A DNA stretch of 64,000 nucleotides from Hyperoodon ampullatus (Eukaryota; Chordata; Mammalia; Artiodactyla; Ziphiidae), in assembly GCA_949752795.1 (NCBI GenBank), contig OX457058.1, positions 31,374,587 to 31,438,586 of the forward strand, given 5' to 3'. A model generated the notes under the pieces. The model saw nothing but the letters and a program-made list of their open reading frames with translations. It was not told the DNA's origin and ran no database searches. Of the stretch, positions 10,801 through 25,800 are shown piece by piece (the first letter of the stretch is position 1; every line of letters begins with the position of its first letter). Made by a program: the position numbers and the translations under genes.

Positions 10801-13800
10801 GCCCGGCTGCACCCACCCTTCAAACCCAGGTGATCCGAATGACGGGCACGGAGAGCTGCAAGCGCGTCAGAGTTTTCCTTGAGGTCATAGATTTAAATAA
10901 AACGTATGGGTTTTTTTTGCTTCCCTTTCTGCAAGTACTTTGGCACTAAAGATCCAGAGGCGGTCAAAATGGGATGAGAGGCTCTACACAAACATGTGAC
11001 TGGAATGCTTCGGAACAATTACATTTTAAAAATCACGTGTCCTGGGTGCCCAGTGGCAGTTCCTCATTATGGAGCCTCTCTGTCCCCAGCCCGCATCCTC
11101 TCATCCAAGGCAAACTCTCCCTCGGCCCCGCCAGGCACCTCAGACATTCCCACTCTCGCGCACAGGGCTGTGGAGTCAGCGCTGGACAGCGGGCCGTGTC
11201 ACCCATCCCACTCCAGTGCTCCCTGCAGGGAACCCGGGCGCTCCTGGGCTGCCCCTACCTTGACCCGGCTGACGGCCTCCTGTGCCTGCATCATTCTGAT
11301 GTTTTTGGATGGGTTCCGCTCCGAGAGCAGCTGGGTGGAGCCCAGGTAGTTGGCAGCAAAGATGATCCCATCGATGAGGTCTTCTGGCTCACAGGGCCCT
11401 GGAACTGAAGGGGGCACAGTTGTCAGCCCTGAAGGACAAAGGCAAGGCAGTGGGGCCAGGGGCCACAGGAGAAGGCTGAACGGTTGTCCCGTCTGCAGGC
11501 AGTAGGGGGGCGGGGCTCCTGCCCCCGACAGCGCACCGTACAAGTAACTGCACAGATCAACACCCGGCCAGGAAACCCTGCACCCATGGTGTCAGGAGGA
11601 TAATCCCGGGGCCAGGCAGCTGTCACTTAAGGCACCTGGGCCTCCGAGGGGACAGCCGTGTGCTGCAACCCCAGAGGCGCCCTTTCCCCAACATTTCCAT
11701 GCCTGCCCCAGAGCCCTCGGTGACTCTGGACGGTGATGGGAACTGCCCACCGCACTCCAGTTCTGTGCCCTGGAGCTCCCGCGAGCCTGCAGACCCCTCA
11801 CAAGGCCTGTCTGGCTCCTCCCATGCCATACACCCCAGGTCCAGGCTGGGTGACGTGGTCCCTGTTCCATCAGCTGTCTTGAGACCTGAGGTGCCAACAG
11901 CATGATCCGGAACGTTCCATCTCTGAGCTGTTTAATACGGGAACCACTGGCCTCACGTGGCTTTTGAGAACTTGAACATGTTGGCTAGTGCAACAGAGAA
12001 ACTGAATTTAAAAATCCGTATGCAATCCTAATTAGCTGACATGTCAATAGCCACACGTGGCTAGTGGCTCCTGTCTCCTGGACAGGCCCCTCTAGGTAGG
12101 AGCCAATAAACCTTTTCTGTAAAAGGCCAGATGACAAAGATCTTAGGCTTTGCTATCTCTTTGCAGCTAGTCACCTCAGCATCTGGAGCAACAAAGCAGG
12201 CCCAGGCAGCATGTGTGTGAGCAAGCCTGCTGCACCCCAGCCAAGCTTCACACACGCAACTGGTGGCCAAAGGATGTGGCCCCGAGTCCACAGTCTGCCA
12301 ACCTGGACGCCACTGCTCAGCCCTGCTCCCAGGCCCACGACCACATTCTTCACTTCCCTGCCTCTTCTCTCTCACTGCCCACCTCCAGCCAGAGCCCTTC
12401 TTTTGGGGACCATGGCCCTGGCTCTCAGCGCCAGTGTTCTGCAGTCTCACCTCCAACCACTGTTTCTGACACCACCCACTCACCCAGAGTGGACGGCACC
12501 ATCCACCAGTTCAACACCACCTGCCCCGAGCCCTCAGCTTCCTCGCTCACATCCTGTCTGCCTGCCCTGGAGATTTAGCAAAACTCTACCCAGGCTTCCT
12601 CTGGCTGGAAAAAGTCCCCAGGAAGCCAAAGTGGTTCCATTACAAATTCATGGCCCTGGATGCCCTCAGAACTCCTTGGCAACCTTAACGGGCTCCTCTG
12701 GGAAGCGCCCCCTCCCCCTCTGTGCATGGCTATTTCATACCTTTCTCCATCCTCTTGCACTTCCCGCTGCCCCTCCTGTGTGTCCTGGACAGAGCATCAC
12801 CTCTGCTCCCAGACACACCCGCATCCTGTGCAGTGGGCAACTGACCAGCCCTCCTTCCGCCTTCCTGTGCAGCAGTGGGGTCCCCACCTGGGGCCTGAGG
12901 ATCACCTGCCAGCCCATCCCTCCCCTCCAGGACCCTTCCTCTCCCCCACCTCCAGCCCACGGAGCTGGTTTGTTCGAGTGAAAGCATAACGCACAGGTTT
13001 CCTGCAGGCACCCCAGATACATATCTTCTCCTGAGGTTTCAAGAGAAGGAACATTTCAGAGAGTAAGTGTAGAAACCTGCCCCAAATCCAGTGTCGGCCT
13101 GGGGTCCTGTCAGTGAAGCTGCACCTTCGTTCTCAGGTGACAACCTGCTCAGTGGGGTCCCCGCTGAGCTCACAGCCCCCCTCAGCATGGTCTCCCCACC
13201 ACATCCGTCTCTGTGGGAAGGTTCTTCGCAAGCAGCTGACCTGGCTGGATCTGGAGGAGGTCAAAGTGCTCCGCAGCCTTGGGGGGAGTGGGCTTTGGGC
13301 TCTAAGGGGGGAGGGGGAGGGGTGGGGAGTGTGGGGAGAGGGGCTGGAGGGCCTGGTGGGGACCTAGCCCCTGGCAGGTTTAGAATCTCACCCTTTCAGT
13401 GTTTAAAAAGGCAACCCAAGAAAGTCACAATGTCCCCCGATGAATATTCAAATCGAGGGTTTCCCAACCTATTTTTCTGCAGCTGGGCTCGCAGGTCCAA
13501 CGTGCCCTTTCTGGGGCAGAGCAGGAAGAACTGAGTTCTGTGGGGCAGGTACTTCACATTACCACGGTCACAAAGCACCGTCATCACCACAAGCCCAACC
13601 CGGACCGGAGAGAGTCAGGCTTCAAGGCAGCATTGAGGCCAAGAGGGCGTGATCCTGGCTGCGGGCCGCTGCAAGGCAGCCCTGCTCTGTGCCCGCTTCT
13701 AGACCCCCTGTTGGGGGAGCAACAGGGCAGCCTGCGGCTGTGCTCAGCCTCTCGGACAACCCAAGACAGGAAGAGCCACCCGGGACGGGGCGCCGATTCA

Positions 13801-16800
13801 GAGCCAGCGACTCCCCAGGCCTCTGGCCTGGGCACCAGCTCACCCCAGGGCCCAGGGCGCAGGCAGGCAGGGCCAGGGCTTAGCAGTGGGCCGGGCACAG
13901 AGAAGGGCTCCCCAAGTACTTTAATAATGAAAGCAGCACGGGGACAGTCCCGGGGTGATGGGGCACGGGACCTGCCCCCCCAACTCTGCAGCACAGGGAA
14001 GGCACCCCCGCCCCCTGCCGCCCATCTGCACTGAGGGCCAGGCCAGGTCCTGGGTGCTGGGACAGCAAAGGGGGCTAGGCAGGGAGGTGCCCTGTCTCTG
14101 GACACCTAGAGTCACGTGAACAAAGCAAACTCAGAAGCAAGGTCTTTTCAGAGGCTGAGAACCAGTGTGCAGGAAGCCAAACCCAGGCTGAAGAGACAGT
14201 GACACTGTCTGGATCTGATGATGGAAAAGGCTCATCTTAGGAGCAACAGGTAAGCGAGACCCAAATGATGGGATGGGAGACAGTGACAAGGGATGTGTTT
14301 TCTGGGTGTTATGATCAAGTGACATCCTCGCAGGTCCCAGATGTCTGCAGGAAAGCAGGGTCAGCTCTAAGGGGACACACGGAGCCGGGCTGGGGGTCCA
14401 GAGACCCGGCTGAGTCTGACCTCTTCCGCTAGCCCTGCTGGACCAGGCTTTGTGCCCTGGGGACAGCTGTCTAATTTTTTTTCACTCAATTTCCTTGCCA
14501 GCAAAATGGGTGGAGGGAGAGGATTCCTGATTTCTATCTTGACAGGGTTTTTGCAAAGATAAGATTAAAAATCTGAGTTTCCTAAATGCTAAAAGCATAT
14601 AAAATGCAAAGCCTTAATTGATGAATTCTAGCTTTCATTTGCATCCTGCTCAAAAGATAAGTCATCCTGCGTGGATAAGGCAGAGCCTCGGGGGCCAGAT
14701 GAGGGGGACAGCCGCCTGACAGCAGACTGTGCCTGAGGGCAGGTCACGCGCTCACGTGGCCTTGTGGGCCTGGAGGCTCGGAGGGCAAAGGGATGCCAGG
14801 GGGGAGGGTCACGCAGATGTAAGCGACAGAACCGGGACCAGACTCAAAGCAGCCACATGCTGGGTGACAGCCTCCACCATCACCCAACACCCAGAACCTC
14901 CTGGCTGCGAGTGATACGACCCTCTTTTAAACCCCGTACCTGATGGGGTGGTGGGAGGTGGCAGGTCATTTAAAAACAGCTGAAGCTGAAGTCATTTGAG
15001 GAGGGAAGGAGGGAGAAGGGAAGACCCCAGGCAGCCCCCGCCGAGCCCAGAATCACCTGCAGAGCCCCAGGAGCCTGCAGAGTCCCTCCCCTGCCTCGGA
15101 GATGCCCCTTCAGGGAAGCCGGAGGTGGGGGGGCCTGGAATCTGAACTTGATGCCCGCATACTGGGTCCCACTCCGGGCAGCCTGTTTGGAACCACCTGA
15201 CCTCCAGCAGACAAGAGCTCCCCCCCCACGTTCACCTTAGGAGCAACCCCTCTGCCAGGCACAGGCCAGCACCCGCTTCGCCCTCAGGGGCTGGCGGGCG
15301 GCTGTCCAGGGACTCTGCTCCCGACAAGGGAGAGAAAGCTGGCTGACCCTCGAGGGGCTCCACGGCCAGGGTCAAAGCAGGCTGCCCCTTCCATCTCAGG
15401 CACCTTGGTCGCTGCTCTGCAGATGAGCAACCTTCTCCCAGGTGGGCAGGGCTAGGGGTGCCAGAGGAGGGGAGGGGATAATGGGAGCGGGGAGGCACCG
15501 GGAGGGGACCCCTCCCTGTCAGTCCATCAGCAGCTGTGGTCCACACGTGGACACATCGGGGACTGTCACCAGCCAGGGAGAGGCAGAAGCCACGCCCAAC
15601 AGAGGGAACGGGGCGTCTAGCACAAGGCAGCAGCCTCCACCCTGCCCCTCAGGGCTCCTGAGCAGGGTACTTGCGTTTCTACCATCTCATGCCATCTGCT
15701 CCCCTGGTGAATATGGCCCCAGGGTCCATCTCTTGCAGAGGGTCACCTGCCCGATCCTCCCAAGTCACCCGCCATCCCTGCAGCGACCATTACCGACCAG
15801 TAGATGGCGTCACTCTATTCTGGGGGAAAGTCCAGATGGTCCCAGGAGCCCTGGGGTCACCGCGCGCCCCACACCCCTAGCCAGCGCCCAGGGCCTGGTC
15901 CTCAGCAAGTGTCCCCATGCCCTGTCTGTGGAGTGGGGGGGTCACATGACACTCCGTGCCCCCCCACCCCTGGGGGTGAGGGTAGACCTTCTGAGGCCTC
16001 CGTCTTCTAATGCTCCCCTTGCCAGTTCCCCAGGGGGGCCTTGGTCAGCTCCCTGGACCATTCTGTCTCACTCCACGCCCCAGAGTAGCCTTACTAAAGG
16101 CTGGCCCCATGTCCCCACCAGATCTGGGGCCGACCTGGGGGCACAGACTCCTATTGTGAAGGGTGCCCCATCCCGGGCAGTGGGGTCCACCACTCGCACC
16201 CATGGACACCTGCTCCCTGGGAAAAGGCCAGGGAGGGAGTGGGGGCTTTGTTACAACTCCCGCAGAGGCCGCCCTCCACGGGGCAGGGGGGTCTTCTCAC
16301 TCCTGCTTTGATCTTTCTTCAAAGAGGAAACAATACACATGACACTGCCTCCAGCACCTTCCCGCCACTCAGACTCCCACCCAGCCCCACTCGCGTTAGG
16401 ACGCAGAGAGTAGTGGCCAGCGCGGGGGGCGGGGCACGGGGGGGCGGGTACTTCAGCTTCACAGCCACAGCTCTCAACTCCAACCACCAAATGCAGAACC
16501 AAGGATCAAACAGCTTCATTCTAAGACTGAAGCAGCTGGCCCTGCATGTTTGGGTATAAACTGTCCTTATTTTGCTCAACTCTTGAATGAACCCGAAGCT
16601 GAGACAGAACAACAAAAGAACAGAGAGAGACGTTTGAAGGAGATTCGGTCTCCCCAGAGGGTGATTTCTCCAGTAACTATCTTTGCACGACAATACATGT
16701 ACATGCATGTTATCAGAATTCCCTGCACAGCCTGGATAAGAAAAAGTAAGGTGCTCAGTGTGTTCCCCGCTGGAGGAAGCCTTCGTCTGAAACACCTGTT

Positions 16801-19800
16801 GGAGAACCAGACGCCCCACTGGCTTCTCTGAACACGGAAGGGGTGGGAGGTCCCCAGGGCCATGCCTTGGAGCTCCCGGCCCTCGCACCTTTGGGGGGAT
16901 TATCCTGAAGGTGGGGGGTGGACAAGGCTTCCAGCCAGGCCAGTGGCCTGGCCCCAGGTGCTCTCATTCAGCTGTGCCTGCTGCTCCCTGGGGTCTTGGA
17001 GGGGGTGGCTGGGTGGAGCCAGGGCACAGCCTTGGATGGGACTGTGGGTGTGAGTCCAGAAAGCCTTCGAGTGCAGCCCCACCCCAACACACCAGACTCC
17101 TGGGCAACTTCCATTCCATCCGGCCCGCAACAAGCTCATGAAGCAGACCTCAGTGTCCTAATTTTACAAAGAATCACGGTCTATGTGGAGTCAAATAATT
17201 TTGCCTGAGATCAGTCACTGACTCAGGCACAAAGCATTTCTAAGTTCCTTCCACGAGGCCCTGTGTGACCAAAGACACGGAGCCCACAGTCACAAAGTAG
17301 ATGCATCAGGATGGCCCATGGTGAGTGGCACAAAGACAGAACACAGTGGCTGGGGAGAAGCAGCAGGGAAGTCCGCCCTTGGGAGGGATCTGGGGCGGCT
17401 GCCCTCTGAGCTGAGCTCTGGAGGGTGAAAGGGAATCAACAAGCCACAGAGGGAGAGGAGGAGAGAGCTTCTCAGGCTGAGGCAAGAACAGGTGCAAAGG
17501 CCCTGGGGTGGCAGGGAGATGTGCAAACTGCTAGATGCAGGGGGTGGGCCAGCAGTTAGGATAAACTGAGGTTGCAGAGCAAGTGCCGGCCAGATGTGAG
17601 GATCCTGGGGCCCCACCCAGGACTGTCACTCCAGGGTATCAGTCAGGGAAGGAGCCCAAGCTCTCTGCCTTTACAAAGTAACTCAGGCTGCAGACAGGCA
17701 AACAGCATAGGGGAGGGAGGGAAAAAAGCTGGGAGGCTACTGAAGGAGTCCTAACAAGCAAGTGATGATGAGGATGATGATGGTGATGGTGATGATGATG
17801 ATGGTGGTGATAATGATGGTGATGATCATGGTGATGATGGTGGTGATGGTGATCATGGTGGTGATGATGGTAATGATGGTGGTGATGGTGATGATGGTGG
17901 TGGTGATGGTGATGATGGTGGTGATGATGGTGATGATGGTGATGATGATTATGGTGATGGTCATGATGATGATGATGATGTGGAACAGGGTGATGAACAG
18001 ACAGCGACAGACTGATTCACCCTGCAGGCTCAATCAGTAGGACCTGGAGGGGGCTTGGAGGAGGAAGGATGGAGAGCTAGAGAGCTCACTGCAGGGCTGG
18101 ATGGATACAGCTGCTACTCACTGAGAAGAGGACCCTGGGAGAGTTCTGAGCTTAGGGCGTGGGGAGGATTCTGAGCAAGTTTAGTGGCAGGAGCCTGGAG
18201 TCCCCCAAAAGAAGCTCAGGGGGCAGCTGGACTCAGGAGTCCCAGGAAACTGCATGTCGGTGCCAAGTAAAGCTGCAGGCATGGGAGAATCACCGAGGGG
18301 AGGAGGGAGCCGGGTGGGGGAAGGGCTCTGCTGAGCTCTGACACTCTCTGTCCAGGCGGAGGAAGGTGACCGGCAAAACAGACAAAGAAGGGCACACAGA
18401 CAGAGAAGGTGGAGGGAGGCCAGGAAAAGAAGGGCCTTAGATAGGGAGGCATACCCAGCTGTGTGGCGCTGGTGGGAGGAGAAAGGTGCCCCAGTGCTTA
18501 TGGGGCAGTGACCTTGCATATGGGTTGACGGGTGTGAGGGAGGAACCGAGAAGGAGGCAGCCAGTCCCAAGTCCCAGTTAAGAAGCAGAGGAAGTGAGCA
18601 TGGGGGTGTGGGCGGACGCAGGGCAGGACACTGTGTTCAGAAGCCAGTGGCCAGGAGCGTGGAAGATACAGGGGAGGAAAGATGTCAGATGGGCTGGGGA
18701 TCCAAAAGGCAGAGGGGGACCTGACTCCACCGGGAGGAGGGGCATAGCCCTGACTGGACAGGGCGGGAAGGATAGACAGGGAGCAGGCTGGGCACGGAGG
18801 CCACGTCCAGGAAGCACCCAGATCATAGAAGAGCTGGCCTGGGAAGGGCCTGGAACAGGGAGAGGAGGCAAGAGGGAGGAACATGAGACTGGGCAGACCC
18901 GGGGGTGGTGTCTGGCCCCGGGTGGGCTCTGCCTGCCCCCAATACCTTGCCCACCGCATCAGCCTGTCCCAGAGCCAGACGCCCCAACACAGCCAGGGCG
19001 GTGCCTCTGAGAAGCCGTGCAAGGGTAAAGGTGATCCTGTAAGGCTGATGTAAAAGAGAAGACGCTGTCTGAAAGCCAGACCATGGGACACTCCCGGGGA
19101 GAGGCCACGCCTGGGTCTGCAGGCAGGTGGCAGCATCACTGAGGAAAGGGCTGAGGGATCCACAGGGCGGAGCGTTAGACACTGGCTGGAGATAAAGTCA
19201 CTGACCACTGGGAGGAAGCGACTCAAAAACAGGGAGTCAAGGAAAAAAAGATCAAAGCCAAACCTGATACAGTGCATATATCTGCCCACGACAGGTCGTG
19301 GGCAGAAGCTTCCTGTACTTGGGAGAACTCTTTCCCAGAAAAAGCAGAATGAATACAAAAACTGGCAAAAATAGGAAAAGGCGTATGCATAAGGTTGTTT
19401 CCTGCAGCCCTATTTGTAACAGCAAAAAAACTGGAAACCACCCAAATGTTCCTGCAGAGGGAACATCCAACTGCACGGGGGTCAGGCGGGTCTCTGGAGC
19501 AGCAGAGTCCTCCACACACTGCCCTGCTCTGCCCAGCGTGGAACTGGTCACATCCAGGATTCAGGATTAAGTTAAAAAAGCAGGATGGAGAGACGGGGGT
19601 TACCCAACTCATTATCCAAGAAAGGGGAAGATATGCTTATAAGAAAAGTATGTGAAATGTCAGAAATGCTTATCTGTAGTGGGAGGAAAGGAACTGAATA
19701 TCTGTGCATATACGCTGTTATGTATGTTTGATTTTTGAACCAAGTAAGTACTTTATATAATTATAAAACGAGATTAAATTTTAAAAAGTAAATTCCTAAG

Positions 19801-22800
19801 ATTTAAAAGAAAAATGAATCTAAATGTGTATCCAGTTATGACCTAATCACAAAGAGAAGAACCATTCCGAATGATTGTCAAATGCAGTGATTTGCTGGTA
19901 CATCCCTTGTGAGCTATACTCTAAAGACAAAAGTCAATGCAAACAAATCTTTACTGTATATACTGTAATCCAGTGTCCTCGGTGACATTGGTATTGCTAT
20001 TCTGTGACTGCTGTATGATTAGTGGAATAAAAGAAATGCAGAATTATGTTGGTGACCTTGAGACTGGGGATTTGGGATATAGGAAAAGGAAGATACAAAT
20101 GTAAAAAACCCTATAGTGCTAGCAAAGCATCAGTATGAATCATGATGTATTTTATCTTAAAAATATACAGAATATTAGTTACTTATATATACATATGGGT
20201 AATTAATTATCTCCAAAGTTAGCAGCTAAAATGATACACATTTATTATCTCAGTTTCTGTGGGTGGGGAATCTGGGTGTGGCTTAACTGGGTGCCTCTGG
20301 TCAGGGTCTCTCTCAAGGCTGGAATCACCATGACAATCATGACACATGACACATGACACCATGACTGTAGCCATCTTAATAGGAGAGGATCCACTTCCAA
20401 GTTCACTTATAGGGCTGCTGGCCAGAGACCCCACGTGGGCATCTATCTGACAGAGCTACTCACCACGTGGCAGAGTAGGCAAGCAAGAGAGAGCAGGAAA
20501 GAAGTCACAGGCTTTCTGTAACCTAATCTTGGGAAGGACATCCCTTCCGTCATATTCTGTCCACTAGAAGTGAGTCAATAAGTCCAACCTACTCTCAAGG
20601 GGAGAGGTTACCCAAGGCCACGAATACCAGCAGGTGGGGCTCACTGGGAGCCACCCCACCACAGATACATTTCTTACCCTTCTGACCAAATCAGTAGCAA
20701 TGAGCACCCAAAGTGAGCAGATTACAGTCTCTAAGTACGATTTCCCAGGGCTCCTGTTAGAAACAACTTGTCCTAGTCCTGAAGTGAGAGGTGTTTAAGA
20801 TGAGCCTGCAATATCTAGTCATACCAGAAAGCAAGGAAGCTACCAAAGACGACAGGGGTCATGTTGACAGGACTCGGGAACCAACCTCGGGAGGCTCCCA
20901 CTGGCCAAAGGCAGGACAACCTCAACCCCAATAAGGATAACATCCACGACACAGTGGGACACGCCAACCATGCTTCAATCTTTAGAGGTTGTTAGGGAAA
21001 CTTATTAATTTAAAATTTTTTAAATAAAGAGAAAGAATCAAGTAGTTAACTAGCTTTTCCTATATGAACCGTACTCTGGGTAACTGTATATTTGATGAGG
21101 GCAAGTTTCTCTGCAGAGGAAAACTCCAGATAATCAAGAAGAAATGAGAAATGATGGAACTAAAACACCATCATTTTGCAACCTCTAATCAATTAATGGA
21201 TCTAGACAATGATCATTAATGGCTGCTAATATTACAAAGAGAGAAACAAAGAACCAGCATGTGCCTCCTGATGGAAAAACACAATACCTATGAAGGTTGG
21301 GTTTTTTTGCCCAAAACAACCAGACTAAATCTGATCAAGCCTCTTTATCTAAACACCCAACATTTTACAGCAATAACCCCAGGAGGATGCAATCAGCAAG
21401 ATCCAGGCTGCAGGGCACTCCATGAAACAAATGATACAGACTCTTCCACAAAAGCAACAACAAAAATACTGTAAATGAGAAAAAAGAGAGATGGATAGAG
21501 AACCTATAAAATAAGACACATAAGAGAATGGGACATGTAGCTGATCCCAATGCATGGCCCCTGTCTGGACCCTCATACAGATAAGCACACTGTAATCTGG
21601 GGGAAGGCAAACACTGCCTGGGGATTTTTTTTTTTTTTTTTTTGCGGTACACGGGCCTCTCGCTGCTGTGACCTCTCCCGTTGCGGAGCACAGGCTCCAG
21701 ATGCGCAGGCCCAGCGGCCATGGCCCACGGGCCCAGCCGCTCCGCGGCACGTGGGATCCTCCCGGACCGGGGCACGAACCCGCGTCCCCCACATCGGCAG
21801 GCGGACCCCCAACCACTGCACCACGAGGGAAGCCCTGCCTGGGGATTTAATGATACAAAGAAATGATTATTTTATTTTAGTTGTGGTAATAGTATTGCAA
21901 TATCTTTAAACACAAACTTCCTGTCTTTTAGAGATACATATTCGAAACATTTAAAGAGGATAGTGAGATCTGAGGTTTGCTTCAGAATAATCTAGGAGAG
22001 GGTGGGGATGTAGATGAAGCAAGATTGGCCGTGAGCAGGTCGAGACTGAAGCTGAGGGCACAGAAGTTCATCATAGTATTCTCTCTGCTTTTGTATACGT
22101 TTGAAATTTTTTATGATAAAAAATTAAAAGGATGTATCTTCCCAAAAGGCGTCATTTTAAAAGAAATCACTATTCTATAGCATTGTTCCTTGTATTCTAC
22201 CCAATCAATTAGACAAGAGGAAAAAGTAACAGAAAACAAGAGTGGAAGCAGCAAAAATCATTCTTATTTGCAGATGGCATGACTGTGTACCAAGAAAAAC
22301 CCAAGAAAACAACTAAAAATCTACTCAAGAAAGAAAAGAATTCATTAAGGCAGTTGTTCCAAATTTAATATATTAAAAAATCAATAGCTTTCTTTGTAGC
22401 CACAATAGTAATATGTTAGAAAAAATAATGAAACAAGAGATAAGATTTATAAAAGCAATAAAAGGGATAAAACACCATGGAATAAACTAACAACATGTGT
22501 GTTGGATTTTTAAGTAAAAAATTTTATTGATGAAGATAAACAAGCTTGAATAAATGGAAAGATAAGTCCTTTTCTGGCTAAGATTCTATATTGTAAAGCT
22601 GACACTTCCCCTATATAGATAAATTTAATGCATGACATGCCAAATTAAAAAACCAATAGGAATTTTTATTGCATAACTAGATAAACTGATTCTAAAGTTT
22701 CTACAGAAAAATAAATATGCAAGAGGATCCAGGGAATTTGTGATCAGGAATGATGGTGGCAAGGGGAAGAACTAGCTGTACCAGGGAATAAAGTGCAGCA

Positions 22801-25800
22801 TAAATCCAGGAAAGCAAGCAGCCTCGTTCGGGAACCTGAGTGGGCAAATCAGTGTAACAGATCCAGAAACAGCCCTACATGTACATGGCAAATTTCATGT
22901 ATGATGAAAGCTGCATTTCAAACCAGTGGAAAAAAAGATTCATTGAATAGCTTTGGCACAACTGGTTAGCTGTCTCATTTGAAATGTTAACTTTTCCTGG
23001 ATCCATATACCAAAATAAATTCCAAATAAATCAAATATTTAATTAATTCAAAATAAAATCATAAAAGCTCTAGAAGAAAACTTTATCTTAAAAATATCTG
23101 AGGACTGTGAAGGTCATACTAATCTCAAAAACTCAGTAACCTCAAAGGAAAAAGATGAATACACTTGACTACATAAAATGTTCAGCAAATTTTAAAATCT
23201 ACAAACAAACAAACAAAAAAGAAATTCAAAAGACAACTGTAACCTGGGGGAAACTTTTGCAATATAAACCAAAGGGCTAATTTCCTTTATATGTAAAGAA
23301 CAGCACAAATAAATAAGAAACACCAAAAATCTGATAGAGGGATGGGCAAAGGAAATAAACATGCAATGCACAGGGAAAGAAACACCAACAGCTCATAAGC
23401 ATAGGAAAATCGTATCTGGGATTCACTTCTGATGGAAAATATGCATGTGAAACTACCAAGATACCACTTTCCACCCAGCAGCCTGGGGCTAAGAGCACAC
23501 AGGGGAATGGCACACAGTACAGGTGACCCACATTCTCACATGGTGGAGAGCCATGTGACCTCTCTACCTCTTGGGAAAGCAATCTGGTCATCTTTATCCA
23601 AACAGGCGTGATGCTAACCTGTAACCCCGCTCTATCCAGGAAGTGCTTCTCTAAAACAACTCACACCATGGGACTTCCCTGGTGGCGCAGTGGTTAAGAA
23701 TCTGCCTGCCAATGCAGGGAACATGGGTTTGAGCCCTGGTCCAGGAAGATCCCACATACCGTGGAGCAACTATGCCCATGTGCCACAACTACTGAGCCTG
23801 TGCTCTAGAGCCCGTGTGTCACAACTACTGAGGCCTGCGCCCCTAGAGCCCGTGCTCCACAACAAGAGAAGCCACCTCAATGAGAAGCCTGTGCACCGCA
23901 ATGAAGACTAGCCCGACACAACTAGAGAAAGTCTGCGCACAGCAACAAAGACCCAATGCAACCAAAAAAAAAAAAAAAAGAAAGAAAGAAAAGAAGTCAA
24001 CTCACACCTGATCACAAGCACTCACCCACGAGGCTGCTCAGTGCTGCACAGAGTGGAAACCATGTAAACATCAGTCCAGAGGGGGCTGATTAATACCCCA
24101 TCCTAGGGCATCGTAGGGCCACGTCACTGACTCCTGTGTTACCACTTGCATAATTAAGTGAATTTATAGTTGTTGTCTCTACCAAGAAATCTATCAAGAA
24201 GTGAAATCTACCAAGAAGTGAGAGAGCTAAGTGCAGACCCATGTGGCCCATATCTATTTTAAGAAAAAGGTCTAAAATCAACTATACTTCAATAAAATAT
24301 TAAAAAATAAATAAAAAGCTTCTATGTATAGTCTTATATATGTCCAGGAAATTTCTGGCAGGATTCACAGGAAATTTAACAACGGCTTCTACTGCAGAGA
24401 GCGATTAGGGGTCTGGGATGTACAGATAGAAAAGGGGAAGGTACCACAGGGATTTCCAGGGTAAAAATCATTTTTCAATCTTATGGCTCTTGGATTGATC
24501 CAAGCACTATTCACAGAAAGCTTAACAAACCTCTATTTGTGAATAAATGTTCCCATTTAAAAACAGGTCCAAGCCCTATTCATGCTGACCAAATAGAATA
24601 CTGGAGACAAGATCTCACATGGTTTTGTTTCTTTCTAACAAGGAGAAGTCTTTTTGGTTTTCCTAAGCCCTCTATGGAACGCTCCGCTCCCTTCTGACTC
24701 CCACCCTCTGGCCAATAGCACCCCAGACCCAGGGGGCCCACGTGTCCACCCAGGCCTGCTCTGGGCTGGGGAGCCCTGCCCCTGTCACAGGCTGACAAGG
24801 AGGAGGTGAGAGCTGCCTTCAACTTAGGAGTCTTATCTGCACAGGTTCACCCCAATTGCTTACTTTAAGAGCAAACCAAGGCTGAGATCTGAAGTGCCCA
24901 GTGTATGAATATAGTCAAGTGGCTTCATCACCACTGTGAGGACCCCTCAGAGAGGGAAGCTGTGAGGCGAGCTCAGCCCGAGGTCTGGAAGTCGGGGGAT
25001 GAGGCCCCCATGATCTCCCAGCACCCACGGTGGGACATTGACAGGTTCAGACGACAGGGTGTAAGGACCCCTTTAAGGGGCCCTGGATTGGAGGACCAGC
25101 GGCATCTGAGCACGAGCCCAGGGTCTTGGTGGGGTGTGGGTGGTCCAGGCCACCTCATGGGAGCCTTGGCTGCTGGACCAGGGGGAGAGCAGTGTGACGA
25201 ACAGAACACCATCTATCAGCCTTTGTTTGGTGCTGAAGCTGCTGCTGTGGGGCTCCATTGCCCGAGACCAGCACCAGCCTTTGGGTTTTAATAAGCACAT
25301 GTCTGGTTTGATAGAAAAGCTAGACTTTCACATATACTCGTTCAAGAAGCAGGTGACCCTCTGGCCCACGTGGACGCATGCTGCCACCTCCACGGCCCGC
25401 GGGAGGAAACACCCTGGCATTCCTGCTACTCCTTGCCGCCTGGGATGCCTCCCCACGGGACGGTGGGAGAGCTCTGTGCAGGGGTCCACCCTCCACAGGT
25501 ACCCTGCAGTGTCAACCTTCCAAACCAAGAGGGTCCGAGAGGGCCAGCATCTTCCCACAGACGGTGGTCACCGGGGGTGGGGGGGCTCTTCCCTCAATGA
25601 CTTGGTGACTCTGAGCCTGAGTGGGGCCAGGCCAGCAGCTCTGATATCCAGAAGGTTAGCCTCAGTGGACTCCCCAGAACTGGAGCCGTGCATCTTCACC
25701 AGGTGAAGGCGCCCCCACTCCTGCTGCACCCGGCGGGCTGCTCGGACAGTACAGCCGGGCGCGGCGAGCTCAGACCCCAGCCCGGTTCCCAGCCCAGGTT

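Noticed and set aside
15442..16311. 289-codon plus-strand open frame in intron 3
   Set aside because: Low-complexity, Pro/Ser/Arg-rich, with no domain, no splice context and no counterpart I recognise.
17737..18040. Poly-Met/Val and poly-Ile/Thr reading frames
   Set aside because: Products of a GATGGT-type microsatellite read in different frames.
18498..19358. 286-codon minus-strand open frame
   Set aside because: Same strand as APBA2 but not an exon I recognise. It spans unique G-rich DNA and enters an L1 fragment, and its product is Pro/Leu/Ser-rich without motifs.
21349..21824. Several frames of 80-155 codons sharing Lys-rich runs and [25 protein letters not shown] peptides, repeated across the window
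   Set aside because: The same peptides recur wherever a CHR SINE lies, so they are translations of the SINE, not a gene family.
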